Origin: Archaeoglobaceae archaeon
GTDB taxonomy: Archaea > Halobacteriota > Archaeoglobi > Archaeoglobales > Archaeoglobaceae
Direction: 5' to 3'
Length of the DNA: 52,167 nt
Assembly (NCBI GenBank): GCA_026988525.1
Contig: JALSLC010000021.1
Location: 1 to 52,167, forward strand
Below are positions 16,907-25,676 of this stretch, one piece after another. Below the pieces are notes generated by a model that saw only the letters and a program-made list of their open reading frames with translations, ran no database searches and was not told the DNA's origin. The translations under genes and the position numbers were made by a program. The number at the start of each line of letters is the position of its first letter. Positions within the stretch are counted from its first letter, which is position 1.

Positions 16907-18847
16907 TTACGTGATTTCAATTATTTCACCAGTCTTATCCCAAACCTTCATTCCAAGTTTTTTTAATTCTCTTGCAAATTCCTCGCTATTTAGAGCATTC
17001 AAAAACTTCATAACTTCTTTTTTGTTTAATCTATCTTTCCTTACTACAAAATCATATTCCTCATCTCTGACAGGTATAAAATCTAAACCATATATGTCTG
17101 CAACACTTTTTATTCCAAGACCTACATCGGCTCTTCCAGAAAGTACTGCTACTGCTACAGAAGTGTGTGTTTTTGCTTCAATTTCATAACCCTTTATTTT
17201 TTTAGTCAAATCTTCAAAGTTAATCCCTTCTTTTTTAGCTATATCTTTTAGGTGCATATCTAAAAGAATTCTCGTTCCAGAACCGGGATTTCTGTTTACA
17301 ATTCTAACGTCCTCTCTTAACAAGTCTTCAAACCACTTTATCTTTTTTGGATTACCTTTCTTAACGATCAATCCCTGCTCTCTTAAGTAACCTTTTATTA
17401 ATACAGCGTTTTTCAGTCCAAGCTTTTTTATAAATGGAATGTTGTACTCACCGCTCTCATCTAGGAGATGAGTACCAGCAATATCAGCCTCTCCTCTTTT
17501 AATAGCTATTAAACCGCCCATTGATCCAACATTAATTGTCTTTGCTTTTAACTTAGAAATTCTTAGTAAGACGTCTAAGCCTATGCAGTGACTACCAATT
17601 ATAACAAGATCTGCCGGTTTAAGAGTAGAAAATAATTTTACTTTTACTTCACTTTCCTCTAAGAATATTGCATTTTCTTCAATCTCTATGAATCCATCTG
17701 CTACTGCTAATTTTGATATCATGGCTGAATAATTACCAGTTAGTGGATAGGCAAAGTAATCTTTTTCCCCTCTTACAAGGCAGACCGGCCTCAATTCTTT
17801 TCTACCGTATGGAGATGTAATTCTATATCCTACCTTAGCTATTACATCTTTTTTTTGGTCATCCATGCCAGATAAGTATCTTAGCAAAGGTGAAACAAAT
17901 AATTCAAATATCATAAAAGCAGAAGTAGGGTATCCGGGAAGAGCAAAAACTGGTTTTCCATTGACAATTCCAAAAGCTGCAGGTTTTCCCGGTTTTATAG
18001 CTATGCCATGTACAAGTAGCTCACCAACTTCATCAAGAATTTTGTAAACGAGATCACCTTCCCCAGCAGAAGTGCCTCCTGATGTAATTACAATCTTAGC
18101 TTTTTCAGTTGCATCCAGTATAGTATTTTTGAGTTTTTCCTCCTTATCTTCTACAACCTTGTTTAATACAACTTTCCCACCATTTTCTATAACTGCTAAG
18201 GAAAGAGTGGCTGTATTTATATCGTATATTTTTCCGGGCTTAAGCTTTTCATCCCACCTACATAGTTCGTTACCTGTGGATATTATCGCCACTTCTGGCA
18301 TCTTATATACTTTGACTTTGCCTATCCCACAAGCTGCCAACAATCCTGCCTCTCTGGTGGTTATTTTACTTTTAGCTCTCACAAGTAATTCTCCCGCCAT
18401 TATATCACTGCCAGCGAATAAAACGTTCTCCCCCGGAGCTACAGCTTTATAGACTTCTAAATTCTCGTTCTCGTTGGTATATTCTACCATAACAACAGCA
18501 TTTGCACCCTCCGGCATCATAGCTCCAGTAGATATTCTAACAGCTTCACCTCTCTCAACTCTTACTTTCGGCTCTTCTCCAGTTTCAACTTCTCCAACAA
18601 CTTTTAATATGGCAGGATTGCTTTCATCAGCTCCAAACGTATCTTCAGCCTTAACTGCATAACCATCCATTGCAGCTCTATCAAATGGAGGAACATCAAT
18701 GGGAGAATAAACATCTTCAGCCAAAACTCTATTGTAACATTCTGTTAAATCCACAAGTTCGTACTCTGGTTTCACTAAATTTTTTATATGCTCTAAAACT
18801 TCTAAAGCCTCTTCGATGGAAATAAGTTTTCTAAAAATCTTCCTCAT
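16907..18847 (-). CDS. moeA: MoeA molybdopterin molybdotransferase fused to a periplasmic-binding-like domain
   Basis: The protein is about 646 aa. Residues 1-400 are MoeA (FDRAAMDGYAVKAEDT, SGGTSAGEGD, PGKPAAFG, ALPGYPTSAF), which inserts molybdate or tungstate into molybdopterin. The remainder is a PBP-like domain (ADLVIIGSHC to the C-terminus, with NPGSGTRIL), a fusion known in archaea and some bacteria. ATG 18847 follows GGTGAT and is preferred over GTG 18859. The start overlaps the end of the upstream moeA paralogue by 17 nt. Bases 18421-18691 are identical to the paralogue, pointing to gene conversion. Confidence 0.9.
   Translation of the reverse strand: MRKIFRKLISIEEALEVLEHIKNLVKPEYELVDLTECYNRVLAEDVYSPIDVPPFDRAAMDGYAVKAEDTFGADESNPAILKVVGEVETGEEPKVRVERGEAVRISTGAMMPEGANAVVMVEYTNENENLEVYKAVAPGENVLFAGSDIMAGELLVRAKSKITTREAGLLAACGIGKVKVYKMPEVAIISTGNELCRWDEKLKPGKIYDINTATLSLAVIENGGKVVLNKVVEDKEEKLKNTILDATEKAKIVITSGGTSAGEGDLVYKILDEVGELLVHGIAIKPGKPAAFGIVNGKPVFALPGYPTSAFMIFELFVSPLLRYLSGMDDQKKDVIAKVGYRITSPYGRKELRPVCLVRGEKDYFAYPLTGNYSAMISKLAVADGFIEIEENAIFLEESEVKVKLFSTLKPADLVIIGSHCIGLDVLLRISKLKAKTINVGSMGGLIAIKRGEADIAGTHLLDESGEYNIPFIKKLGLKNAVLIKGYLREQGLIVKKGNPKKIKWFEDLLREDVRIVNRNPGSGTRILLDMHLKDIAKKEGINFEDLTKKIKGYEIEAKTHTSVAVAVLSGRADVGLGIKSVADIYGLDFIPVRDEEYDFVVRKDRLNKKEVMKFLNALNSEEFARELKKLGMKVWDKTGEIIEIT
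18421..18691 (-). repeat. 271-bp identical tract, copy in moeA-PBP gene
   Basis: This tract matches 19673-19943 base for base, while the sequence on both sides diverges immediately. It encodes the MoeA segment from PPFDRAAMDGYAV to VAPGENV. Identity at silent positions shows recent gene conversion rather than protein constraint alone. Confidence 0.95.
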
Positions 18848-20087
18848 ATTTATCACCAAGATCAGATTTTACCAGATGTCTCGTAAGTTTAACTTCTACA
18901 ATTTCTCCAGCTTCTATTCCCTCTAAATTTTCAGGAATTTCAACTATGCCGTGAACTCTGGAAAAAGATGAAAGAATACCAGAACCGGAAGTCATTACGG
19001 GGATTACTTTAAAATCTTTATTTAGCCTTACCCTCGCAAAAGTTCTTGTGCCAGCGTTTGAAGGTATTCTTCTTTCAACTTCAGCTTTAATTACTTCGTT
19101 TGGATAGGCTAAAACTTCAGTATTTTGTAACTTCCAAATTGCAGGATAAACAAACAATTTAAGAGTTATTAAACACGCTACAGGCGATCCGGGAAGAGCA
19201 AAAACTGGTTTTCCATTGACAATTCCAAAAGCTAAGGGCATACCCGGTTTTATAGCTATGCCATGTACAAGTAAATCTCCGTAATCTTCTATTACCTCTG
19301 GCATAATATCTTTTTTTCCTGCAGAAGTAGCTCCAGTAAAAACTATAGCATCACAATTTAAAGCTTTATCAAATGCTTTGTGCATTTCTTTTACATCATC
19401 TTTAACTATTCCGAGATCAATGACCTCACATCCAATGCTTTTCAAACAACTTATTATATTTGGTCTGTTTGAATCTGGAATTTTAGCAACTTCTGATGAG
19501 CTTAAAACATCACAAATTTCATTTCCTGTAGAAGCTACAGCTACTTTAACTTTCTTTGCAACTTTCAACTTTCTTACTCCCGCAGAGAGAAAGTATCCTA
19601 CATCAAAAGGCTGAACAATGTTTCCAGACTTCATAATTATTTTTCCAGCTGTAAAGTCCTCTCCTTTCTTTGAAACGTTCTCCCCCGGAGCTACAGCTTT
19701 ATAGACTTCTAAATTCTCGTTCTCGTTGGTATATTCTACCATAACAACAGCATTTGCACCCTCCGGCATCATAGCTCCAGTAGATATTCTAACAGCTTCA
19801 CCTCTCTCAACTCTTACTTTCGGCTCTTCTCCAGTTTCAACTTCTCCAACAACTTTTAATATGGCAGGATTGCTTTCATCAGCTCCAAACGTATCTTCAG
19901 CCTTAACTGCATAACCATCCATTGCAGCTCTATCAAATGGAGGGATTGTCAATTTTGCAATGACATCTTCAGCCAAAACTCTACCACATGAGTCCAAAGT
20001 ATCTATGATCTCACAACCGGTTCTATGTTTTATAGCTTTTAGAAGTTTTTTCAAAGCTACATCCAATTTTTCTCTTTTCTTTATCAT
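18831..20087 (-). CDS. moeA: MoeA molybdopterin molybdotransferase
   Basis: The protein is 418 aa from ATG 20087 (MIKKREKLDVALKKL); the longer frame from TTG 20099 is unlikely. A TATA-like TTAATAAATC around 20110-20119 (minus strand) predicts a transcript start at the ATG. MoeA motifs are complete: FDRAAMDGYAV, TGATSAGKKD, PGMPLAFGI and ALPGSPVACL. It adds the metal to adenylylated molybdopterin. It overlaps the downstream MoeA-PBP gene by 17 nt, so both are made from one message. Two paralogues may serve Mo versus W, as proposed for other archaea. Confidence 0.92.
   Translation of the reverse strand: MIKKREKLDVALKKLLKAIKHRTGCEIIDTLDSCGRVLAEDVIAKLTIPPFDRAAMDGYAVKAEDTFGADESNPAILKVVGEVETGEEPKVRVERGEAVRISTGAMMPEGANAVVMVEYTNENENLEVYKAVAPGENVSKKGEDFTAGKIIMKSGNIVQPFDVGYFLSAGVRKLKVAKKVKVAVASTGNEICDVLSSSEVAKIPDSNRPNIISCLKSIGCEVIDLGIVKDDVKEMHKAFDKALNCDAIVFTGATSAGKKDIMPEVIEDYGDLLVHGIAIKPGMPLAFGIVNGKPVFALPGSPVACLITLKLFVYPAIWKLQNTEVLAYPNEVIKAEVERRIPSNAGTRTFARVRLNKDFKVIPVMTSGSGILSSFSRVHGIVEIPENLEGIEAGEIVEVKLTRHLVKSDLGDKYEEDF
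19673..19943 (-). repeat. 271-bp identical tract, copy in moeA gene
   Basis: This is the partner of 18421-18691, 1252 bp away in the same orientation. A second patch pair (17932-18018 and 19187-19273, 87 bp each) is also nearly identical, differing only in about ten central bases. The conversion was therefore patchy. Confidence 0.95.
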
Positions 20088-20171
20088 TGTTATGTACAAT
20101 TATTCAAATCGATTTATTAAGTATGTGGTAAATTTTATCTGCTTTTTAAACAACGGCTGGAGGGTGGTAAC

Positions 20172-21842
20172 TTGGAGGTAGTTGTAATAGGTGGAGGAGC
20201 AGCAGGTTTAAAAGCTGCTGCAAGAGTAAGAAGATTAAACGATGAGGCAAAAATAACAGTTGTTGAGGCTGGAAAATATCCTTCAATTTCAAGGTGTGGC
20301 CTTCCTTTTTATGTAGGTGGTATGCTTCAAGAGGCAAAAAATCTGCTTGAAACTACTTATGGTGTTGTAAGGGATGTAAATTACTTTAAAAAAGTAAAAA
20401 ACATAGACATTCTTATAGAAACAAAAGCAGTTGAAATTGATAGGGAAAGAAAAACTGTTAAAGTTGAAGGAAAAGTAAATGATGAATTAAATTACGACTA
20501 CTTGGTAATTGCTACCGGTTCAAAACCAGTTAAACCACCAATTGAAGGAATTGACGAAGATGTTGAAGGTATAACCTTCCTACACAGTTTGGAGGATGCT
20601 GAGAAAATATTTGAGATGTGGGAAGAGGATGCTGAGAAAGCTGTGATAATTGGTGCTGGTTTAATAGGAATGGAATGTGCTGAAGCATTACACAATCTTG
20701 ACTTGGAAGTTACAGTTGTAGAAATAATGGATCACATTGTCCCAACTTTGTTGGATGAAGATATAGCTAAGATGGTTGAGACACACATCAAAGAAAAAAT
20801 TAACTTGCTAACATCATCAAAGGTTGAAAAAATTTTAAACGATGGAGAAAAAGTTACTGGAGTAGTTGTAAATGGAAAGGAAATAGAGACTGATCTTGTA
20901 GTTGTTGCAGCAGGAGTTAGACCTAATGTAGATCTTGCAGTTAAATGTGGGTTAGAATTGGGTGAAACGGGAGCGATAAAAGTTAATGAAAAAATGCAAA
21001 CAAGTGATAAGAGTATATATGCTGGCGGAGATTGTGTTGAATGCACAAATATAATAACTGGAAAAAAAGTTTACACACCGATGGGTTCAGTTGCAAATAA
21101 ACAGGGTAGAGTTATTGGAGATAATATTTGTGGAATTGAATCTACTTTTCCCGGGGTTTTGGGTACAGCAATATTTAGGATATTCGGAATGAACGTTGGT
21201 AGAACTGGTTTGTGTGAAAAAGAGCTAAGTAATGCTGTAGTTGGAAGAACTGCTGGTGCGGACAGATTCCATTTTCATCCAGAGCACAAGCCAATTAGAA
21301 TTAAATTAATTGCAAGTGGAAATAAAATAGTTGGTTGTCAAGTGGCTGGTTTTGGAGCTGTAGATAAAAGATTAGATGTAGCTGTTTCTGCAATCCAAAT
21401 GGGTGCAACTGTCGATGACTTAGCTAACTTTGATTTAGCTTATGCACCACCGTTTTCAACTGCTATTGACTTAATAATAGCATCAGCCAACATGATTAGA
21501 AACAAACTTTCTGGACTTGTTAATAGCATTTCACCAGTTGAATTTGCTAAAATGCTACAAAGTGATGATAAATTTACAGTTATAGACATCAGAACAGAAA
21601 AAGAATTTAAAGCAAGGAGTGTTCTTGATGAAAGAGTTATAAACATACCTCTATCTGAAATCAGAGAAAAAGTAAACGACATACCCGATAGTGCAATTTT
21701 AATCTGTCAGGTTGGTACGAGAAGCTACGAAGCTGCGAGATTTCTAATGCAGAAAGGCAAAAATGTTAAAGTTGTAGATGGAGGTTACGCATTCTTCCAG
21801 CCAGTTCTTGAAAGCTATGGAATAGAGGTGGGTGAGAGATGA
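20172..21842 (+). CDS. cdr: CoA-disulfide reductase with C-terminal rhodanese domain
   Basis: The 556-aa flavoprotein has an FAD-binding GGGAAGLKAAARV (residues 7-19), active-site C42 in SISRCGLPFY, an NAD(P)H-binding GAGLIGMECAEAL, and a second FAD motif YAGGDCVE. Residues ~455-556 form a rhodanese domain with C512 in CQVGTRSYEAA. Such CoADR-Rhd proteins reduce CoA disulfide or CoA-persulfide and are linked to sulfur respiration or redox balance. The start is TTG 20172 (MEVVVIGGG), with GGAGGGTGGT upstream at 20158-20167. It overlaps mdh by ATGA, giving an operon with mdh and a DUF1152 gene. Confidence 0.92.
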   Translation: MEVVVIGGGAAGLKAAARVRRLNDEAKITVVEAGKYPSISRCGLPFYVGGMLQEAKNLLETTYGVVRDVNYFKKVKNIDILIETKAVEIDRERKTVKVEGKVNDELNYDYLVIATGSKPVKPPIEGIDEDVEGITFLHSLEDAEKIFEMWEEDAEKAVIIGAGLIGMECAEALHNLDLEVTVVEIMDHIVPTLLDEDIAKMVETHIKEKINLLTSSKVEKILNDGEKVTGVVVNGKEIETDLVVVAAGVRPNVDLAVKCGLELGETGAIKVNEKMQTSDKSIYAGGDCVECTNIITGKKVYTPMGSVANKQGRVIGDNICGIESTFPGVLGTAIFRIFGMNVGRTGLCEKELSNAVVGRTAGADRFHFHPEHKPIRIKLIASGNKIVGCQVAGFGAVDKRLDVAVSAIQMGATVDDLANFDLAYAPPFSTAIDLIIASANMIRNKLSGLVNSISPVEFAKMLQSDDKFTVIDIRTEKEFKARSVLDERVINIPLSEIREKVNDIPDSAILICQVGTRSYEAARFLMQKGKNVKVVDGGYAFFQPVLESYGIEVGER

Positions 21843-22726
21843 AATTGAGTAAAGTTGGGTTTGTTGGTGCCGGTAGAATTGGATCTACATCGGCTTATAC
21901 ATGTCTATTGAACATGGATATAGATATAGCAATTGTTGATATAGCTAAGGATTTGGCTGAGGGGGAGGCTGAGGATTTAGCTCATGCAGCTTCAGCTCTT
22001 GGTAAAGATGTCGATATTGTTGGAGGGGATGATTACTCTCTACTCAAAGGATGTGAAGTTGTGGTTGTTTCAGCGGGTATGGCGAGAAAGCCGGGAATGA
22101 CAAGGTTGGATTTAGCAGAAAAAAACGCTGGAATAATTAAAAGCATAGCAAGAATGATAGCCAAATATTGCTGTGATGCCAAAATTATAGTTGTTACAAA
22201 TCCAATGGATATTATGAATTATGTTATGTGGAGAGAGTTAAATGAACTGTGTAATAAAAGTAGATTTGAAGTAATAGGGATGGGTGGATTGCTTGATACA
22301 TCTCGTTTAAAGTTGATAGCAAAGAGAATGGGGGTAGAAGGGTGGGAAAAGGCAACGATTCTTGGAGAGCATGGAGACAGCATGTTTTCAGCTAAGACGT
22401 TTGTAAACGAAGATTTGCAAGAAGCTTTAAAGAAAACGAGAGAAGTAGCTGCAGAAGTTATAAAGAAAAAAGGAGCAACTATTTTTGGGCCAGCTGTTTG
22501 TATTTACAGAATGGTTAGAGCAATTTTAGAAGATACTAAGGAAGTAATTCCCGCAAGCATTGTTTTAAATGGAGAGTATGGAATAAAAGATGTCTCTATT
22601 GGAGTTCCAGTCGTATTAAGTAGAAAAGGGGCGGAAATTTTGGAAGTTGAGTTGTGCGAGGAGGATTTGGAAAATCTCAGAAATTCAGCTAAAATTTTGA
22701 AAGAATGGCTCGATAAGATAACGTAA
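21839..22726 (+). CDS. mdh: malate dehydrogenase (LDH-like family)
   Basis: The 295-aa enzyme has a Rossmann GAGRIGS at residues 10-16 and D34 at the end of beta-2, indicating NADH preference. Substrate loop MARKPGMTR with R83 and R89 points to malate/oxaloacetate rather than lactate. The catalytic histidine is H178 in GEHGDSM. The start ATG 21839 overlaps the upstream stop (ATGA). Co-transcription with a CoA-disulfide reductase is unusual and may tie NADH supply to thiol reduction. Archaeal MDHs of this size are common in Archaeoglobus-like organisms. Confidence 0.9.
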   Translation: MKLSKVGFVGAGRIGSTSAYTCLLNMDIDIAIVDIAKDLAEGEAEDLAHAASALGKDVDIVGGDDYSLLKGCEVVVVSAGMARKPGMTRLDLAEKNAGIIKSIARMIAKYCCDAKIIVVTNPMDIMNYVMWRELNELCNKSRFEVIGMGGLLDTSRLKLIAKRMGVEGWEKATILGEHGDSMFSAKTFVNEDLQEALKKTREVAAEVIKKKGATIFGPAVCIYRMVRAILEDTKEVIPASIVLNGEYGIKDVSIGVPVVLSRKGAEILEVELCEEDLENLRNSAKILKEWLDKIT

Positions 22727-22735
22727 GGTGATATT

Positions 22736-23617
22736 TTGCTCTGTAAATTTTTTACTATTGGTGCTGGGGGAGGGGGAGACGTTTTAAGTGCTTACTTTGT
22801 TGGTTTAATACTAAAAAAGGAGTTTAACTCCGACTTCATTTGCGGAGGAGCTATTTGGGAGAGATACAGATTTGATAAAAAACCGGGACCGAGAAGCATT
22901 AAAGAAATTTTAAACGCTCGCAGAATTAACGACTGTCTTGCTTGGATGAGAAATGCCTTACTGCCTAACGGTTTCAAGCCTGCTGTTGCAGAGGTAGCTG
23001 AAATTGCTGGAGATGCGGTAGGCATAGATATAACAAAGCCAAACAAAATCGCCAAGTCTATAAAGGACTTCTGTTACTCTAACGGTTTTCAACCTGTCGG
23101 AGTTGATGCTGGAGGAGATATATTAGCGAGAGGTAATGAGAGTGTGTTTAGCCCGCTATGCGACTCGATTATGCTTTGTGCCTTAGCTGAAATGAAAGCA
23201 CCAATTGCAATTACTGGTTTTGGTAGCGATGGAGAATTGAGTAGAGATGAAATAGAGAGATACTTGAGTGAATTAGCTGAATTGGATGCACTAATTGGTG
23301 TTAGGTTATTAGATAAAAGCTTAGCTAAGGACATCTTAAAGAAAGCTGAAAGAGTAAAAAGTCACGCATCGAAAATTCCCTTATTAGCTGCAATTGGTTA
23401 TTATGGAGAATACGAATCGTGGGATTTCAAAATTAATATTTCAATTTTAAACGCTTTAGTTTTCTTTGTTAAATCTGAAATTCTTTTCGAACTGAATGAG
23501 ATGGCTAAAGCAGTTAAAGGCTGTAAAAGTATAGATGAAGCTAACGAAGCTTTACACGCATTAGGTATAAAAACTGAACTTGACTTAGAAAAAGAAATGT
23601 TTGAAAAAGAAAAATAA
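22736..23617 (+). CDS. DUF1152 family protein
   Basis: The 293-aa protein starts with the glycine-rich FFTIGAGGGGDVLSAY, which resembles a nucleotide-binding loop. It also has VGVDAGGDILARGNES near residue 120, both characteristic of DUF1152. No experimental function is known to me. The start is TTG 22736, 5 nt after an AAGGTGAT ribosome site that overlaps the mdh stop. It is the last gene of the cdr-mdh unit and converges with the DUF2202 lipoprotein gene, leaving a 3-nt gap. Confidence 0.8.
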   Translation: MLCKFFTIGAGGGGDVLSAYFVGLILKKEFNSDFICGGAIWERYRFDKKPGPRSIKEILNARRINDCLAWMRNALLPNGFKPAVAEVAEIAGDAVGIDITKPNKIAKSIKDFCYSNGFQPVGVDAGGDILARGNESVFSPLCDSIMLCALAEMKAPIAITGFGSDGELSRDEIERYLSELAELDALIGVRLLDKSLAKDILKKAERVKSHASKIPLLAAIGYYGEYESWDFKINISILNALVFFVKSEILFELNEMAKAVKGCKSIDEANEALHALGIKTELDLEKEMFEKEK

Positions 23618-23620
23618 AAT

Positions 23621-24403
23621 TTACTTTGCTGGGCCTCTTTCAGTTCCACTGCTTATTATTTGTTTGAACTCCTCTTCACTTAAGTACTTAGGTTTGTACG
23701 TGTATCCCATTCTCTCCATATTGGATACAAAAGCCCTCAAGTGGTTTCTTGAACCCTTCATTAGGTTCTCGAACACTATCTTTATATCGCTCTTGTTTGT
23801 GTTGTTTAAACAATGTTGAAGATCTACGATGTCTAATTCCTCTATAAGAGCTCCAACTTTAAGTGCATCTAAGACCGATTTGTTTCCTTCTGCCACCAAT
23901 TCTCTGTAAAGCTTAGTGAAGTTCGGGTTTTCGAACTCTCCAATACCCTTTCCTTTGTCGGGATCTGTTAGGTTATACTTCTCTATCAACATTTTAACAG
24001 CATCCATGTGGGTTTGCTCACTGTTCGCTATGTTCTTGAAAATCTGAAGGTGCCACTTGTTGTACAGAGTAATGTAAACATCGTGAGCAAGTTTTTCTTC
24101 CTGTCTCATGTATAATATGTCTTTTATTTCTTGAGGCGTTAAATTTCCAGCTTTTATCCCCATTACTTCGTTCCACATTGTGTGAACACTTACACTACCG
24201 TTTTTCACCATAATCCCTTTCTGACCTTTTCTCATCATAGCTCCCTGACCATTACCCATCATAGCTCCACCCTGAGCGTTGCCATGCGTGGCGTTACCGT
24301 GCATCCGTGCTTGGTTTAACTTAACGTTATTCGAAACGTTTGTACAGCCTGCAAACGCTACAGCTATAAATAAAAGCAACATAAACACTACCAGCTTTTT
24401 CAT
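23621..24403 (-). CDS. DUF2202 ferritin-like lipoprotein with Met/His-rich linker
   Basis: The protein is about 260 aa from ATG 24403 (MKKLVVFMLL). A lipoprotein signal ends in AFAGC with the lipidated cysteine at residue 20. Residues 34-65 are rich in Met, Gly, Asn and His (MHGNATHGN, GGAMMGNGQG), suggestive of metal binding. The C-terminal half is DUF2202, with EEKLAHD and SEQTHMDAV resembling the E-x2-H motifs of a ferritin-like four-helix bundle. A TATA-like TTTTAAAA around 24424-24432 (minus strand) supports a leaderless start at 24403 rather than ATG 24415. It is presumably anchored outside the cytoplasmic membrane; the reaction is unknown. Confidence 0.85.
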   Translation of the reverse strand: MKKLVVFMLLLFIAVAFAGCTNVSNNVKLNQARMHGNATHGNAQGGAMMGNGQGAMMRKGQKGIMVKNGSVSVHTMWNEVMGIKAGNLTPQEIKDILYMRQEEKLAHDVYITLYNKWHLQIFKNIANSEQTHMDAVKMLIEKYNLTDPDKGKGIGEFENPNFTKLYRELVAEGNKSVLDALKVGALIEELDIVDLQHCLNNTNKSDIKIVFENLMKGSRNHLRAFVSNMERMGYTYKPKYLSEEEFKQIISSGTERGPAK

Positions 24404-24466
24404 AAGGCAAATCATGAAATTGTTTTTAAAATAATTTTCTGTTCGAAGATCAAACTAAGATAAAAT

Positions 24467-25225
24467 TTAAACTTTATATACTTTTTTCGCATTATCAAAA
24501 CACATCCTTTTTACTATCTTTTTTTCTATCCCCTCTCTCATAATGTATCTCACAGTTTTTGGAACGGCTAAGGGATCTGTGTCTGTTACATTTGCACAAT
24601 CGCTGTTTAGTAGGCAATCCTCAAAATCATCTAAGTTTTCTACAATCATTTCGGGAGTTACAATTCCCGGTTTTATTGAAACGCCAGCTATTGCGTTGTT
24701 TTCCTTAACAATCCCAATAGTGTCAATTGATGTGTGGTCTATCACTAAACTACCAAAATCAACTTTTGCTTTTTCAGCAATTTTAACAATTTTCTCTACT
24801 GCACTCACTCTATTTGTTGAAGGAGTATGCACGATTGCAGGAACACTGTATTCTCTTGCAAGTTCCAACTGATTCAGTAGAACATCCTCTTCTCTTTCAT
24901 TTAAAAAGTGTAAACCAACTTCCCCTATTCCCGTAGCCATATCCTCTGCTAAAAACTCTTCAACGAACTCTATAGCTTTTTTCCAGTTTTCAGGAATACA
25001 GAGAGGATGAATTCCAACAAAAACGTGTGCTTCTATTCCATACTTCTCTATTCTTTCCTTTTGAAAAGTGCAAAGTTCTTCGAAGTGGTCTTTCAGCGTT
25101 TCTGGATTTTTTGCAAGAGGTATAAAACTGCAAATTGCAACTTCTGTTATACCAGCAACGTTCATTAATTCTAAAACCGAATTTTGCATAGTGTTTGCGT
25201 GTGTATGTGAATCGAATATATCCAT
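24467..25225 (-). CDS. TatD-like metal-dependent hydrolase
   Basis: The 252-aa amidohydrolase-fold protein has the N-terminal metal site FDSHTHA (residues 4-10). Further ligands lie in GIHPL, GEVGLHF, VHTPS and VIDHTS along the barrel. It belongs to the archaeal TatD-related group (COG1099 type), whose substrate is not established; DNA or a small metabolite are both possible. ATG 25225 opens the frame. It is separated from the OsmC gene by 27 nt on the same strand. Confidence 0.78.
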   Translation of the reverse strand: MDIFDSHTHANTMQNSVLELMNVAGITEVAICSFIPLAKNPETLKDHFEELCTFQKERIEKYGIEAHVFVGIHPLCIPENWKKAIEFVEEFLAEDMATGIGEVGLHFLNEREEDVLLNQLELAREYSVPAIVHTPSTNRVSAVEKIVKIAEKAKVDFGSLVIDHTSIDTIGIVKENNAIAGVSIKPGIVTPEMIVENLDDFEDCLLNSDCANVTDTDPLAVPKTVRYIMREGIEKKIVKRMCFDNAKKVYKV

Positions 25226-25252
25226 GTTACAACTGTACTGTGTTAATTTAAA

Positions 25253-25618
25253 TTAATTACGATATACTTTTACAGAACATTTTTCCTCTAAGAATCCAGA
25301 AATTTTGCATGTTTCCTTAGCATAATTTATAATTTCATCAGTAATTTCAGCATCGGTATCAATCTTAAGATGAAATTCATTTTGTTTGATTGTAGCAGTG
25401 ATATTTAATTTGCTGAAGTTAATACCTCTAAATCTCATAATTTTAATCAAATTTGTTGCAAAACAACCTGCAAGAGAAGCTAATAAAAGTTCTGTAGGTT
25501 TAAAACCTCTATTTTCTCCACCTTCTTCCTTGGTTTGATCAATATACACGATAAAATCTCTCGCTTTAGCTTTAAACCTACTTTTACCTATCCATTCGAG
25601 ATGTACTTCGAACTTCAT
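25253..25618 (-). CDS. OsmC/Ohr family protein
   Basis: The 121-aa protein has the two redox cysteines of the OsmC fold: C52 in ASLAGCFATN and C104 in AKETCKIS. NRGFKPTELLLASLAGC is the classic core. These enzymes reduce organic hydroperoxides with thiol partners in the cytoplasm; archaeal members are little studied. ATG 25618 starts the gene and the divergent pcn gene begins 58 nt away. It may share a transcript with the TatD-like gene. Confidence 0.85.
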   Translation of the reverse strand: MKFEVHLEWIGKSRFKAKARDFIVYIDQTKEEGGENRGFKPTELLLASLAGCFATNLIKIMRFRGINFSKLNITATIKQNEFHLKIDTDAEITDEIINYAKETCKISGFLEEKCSVKVYRN

Positions 25619-25676
25619 TAAAGTTAAAGAAAAAATTAAATATTTTTATTGTTTCGCTTAATCAGGGGGTTTAGCG

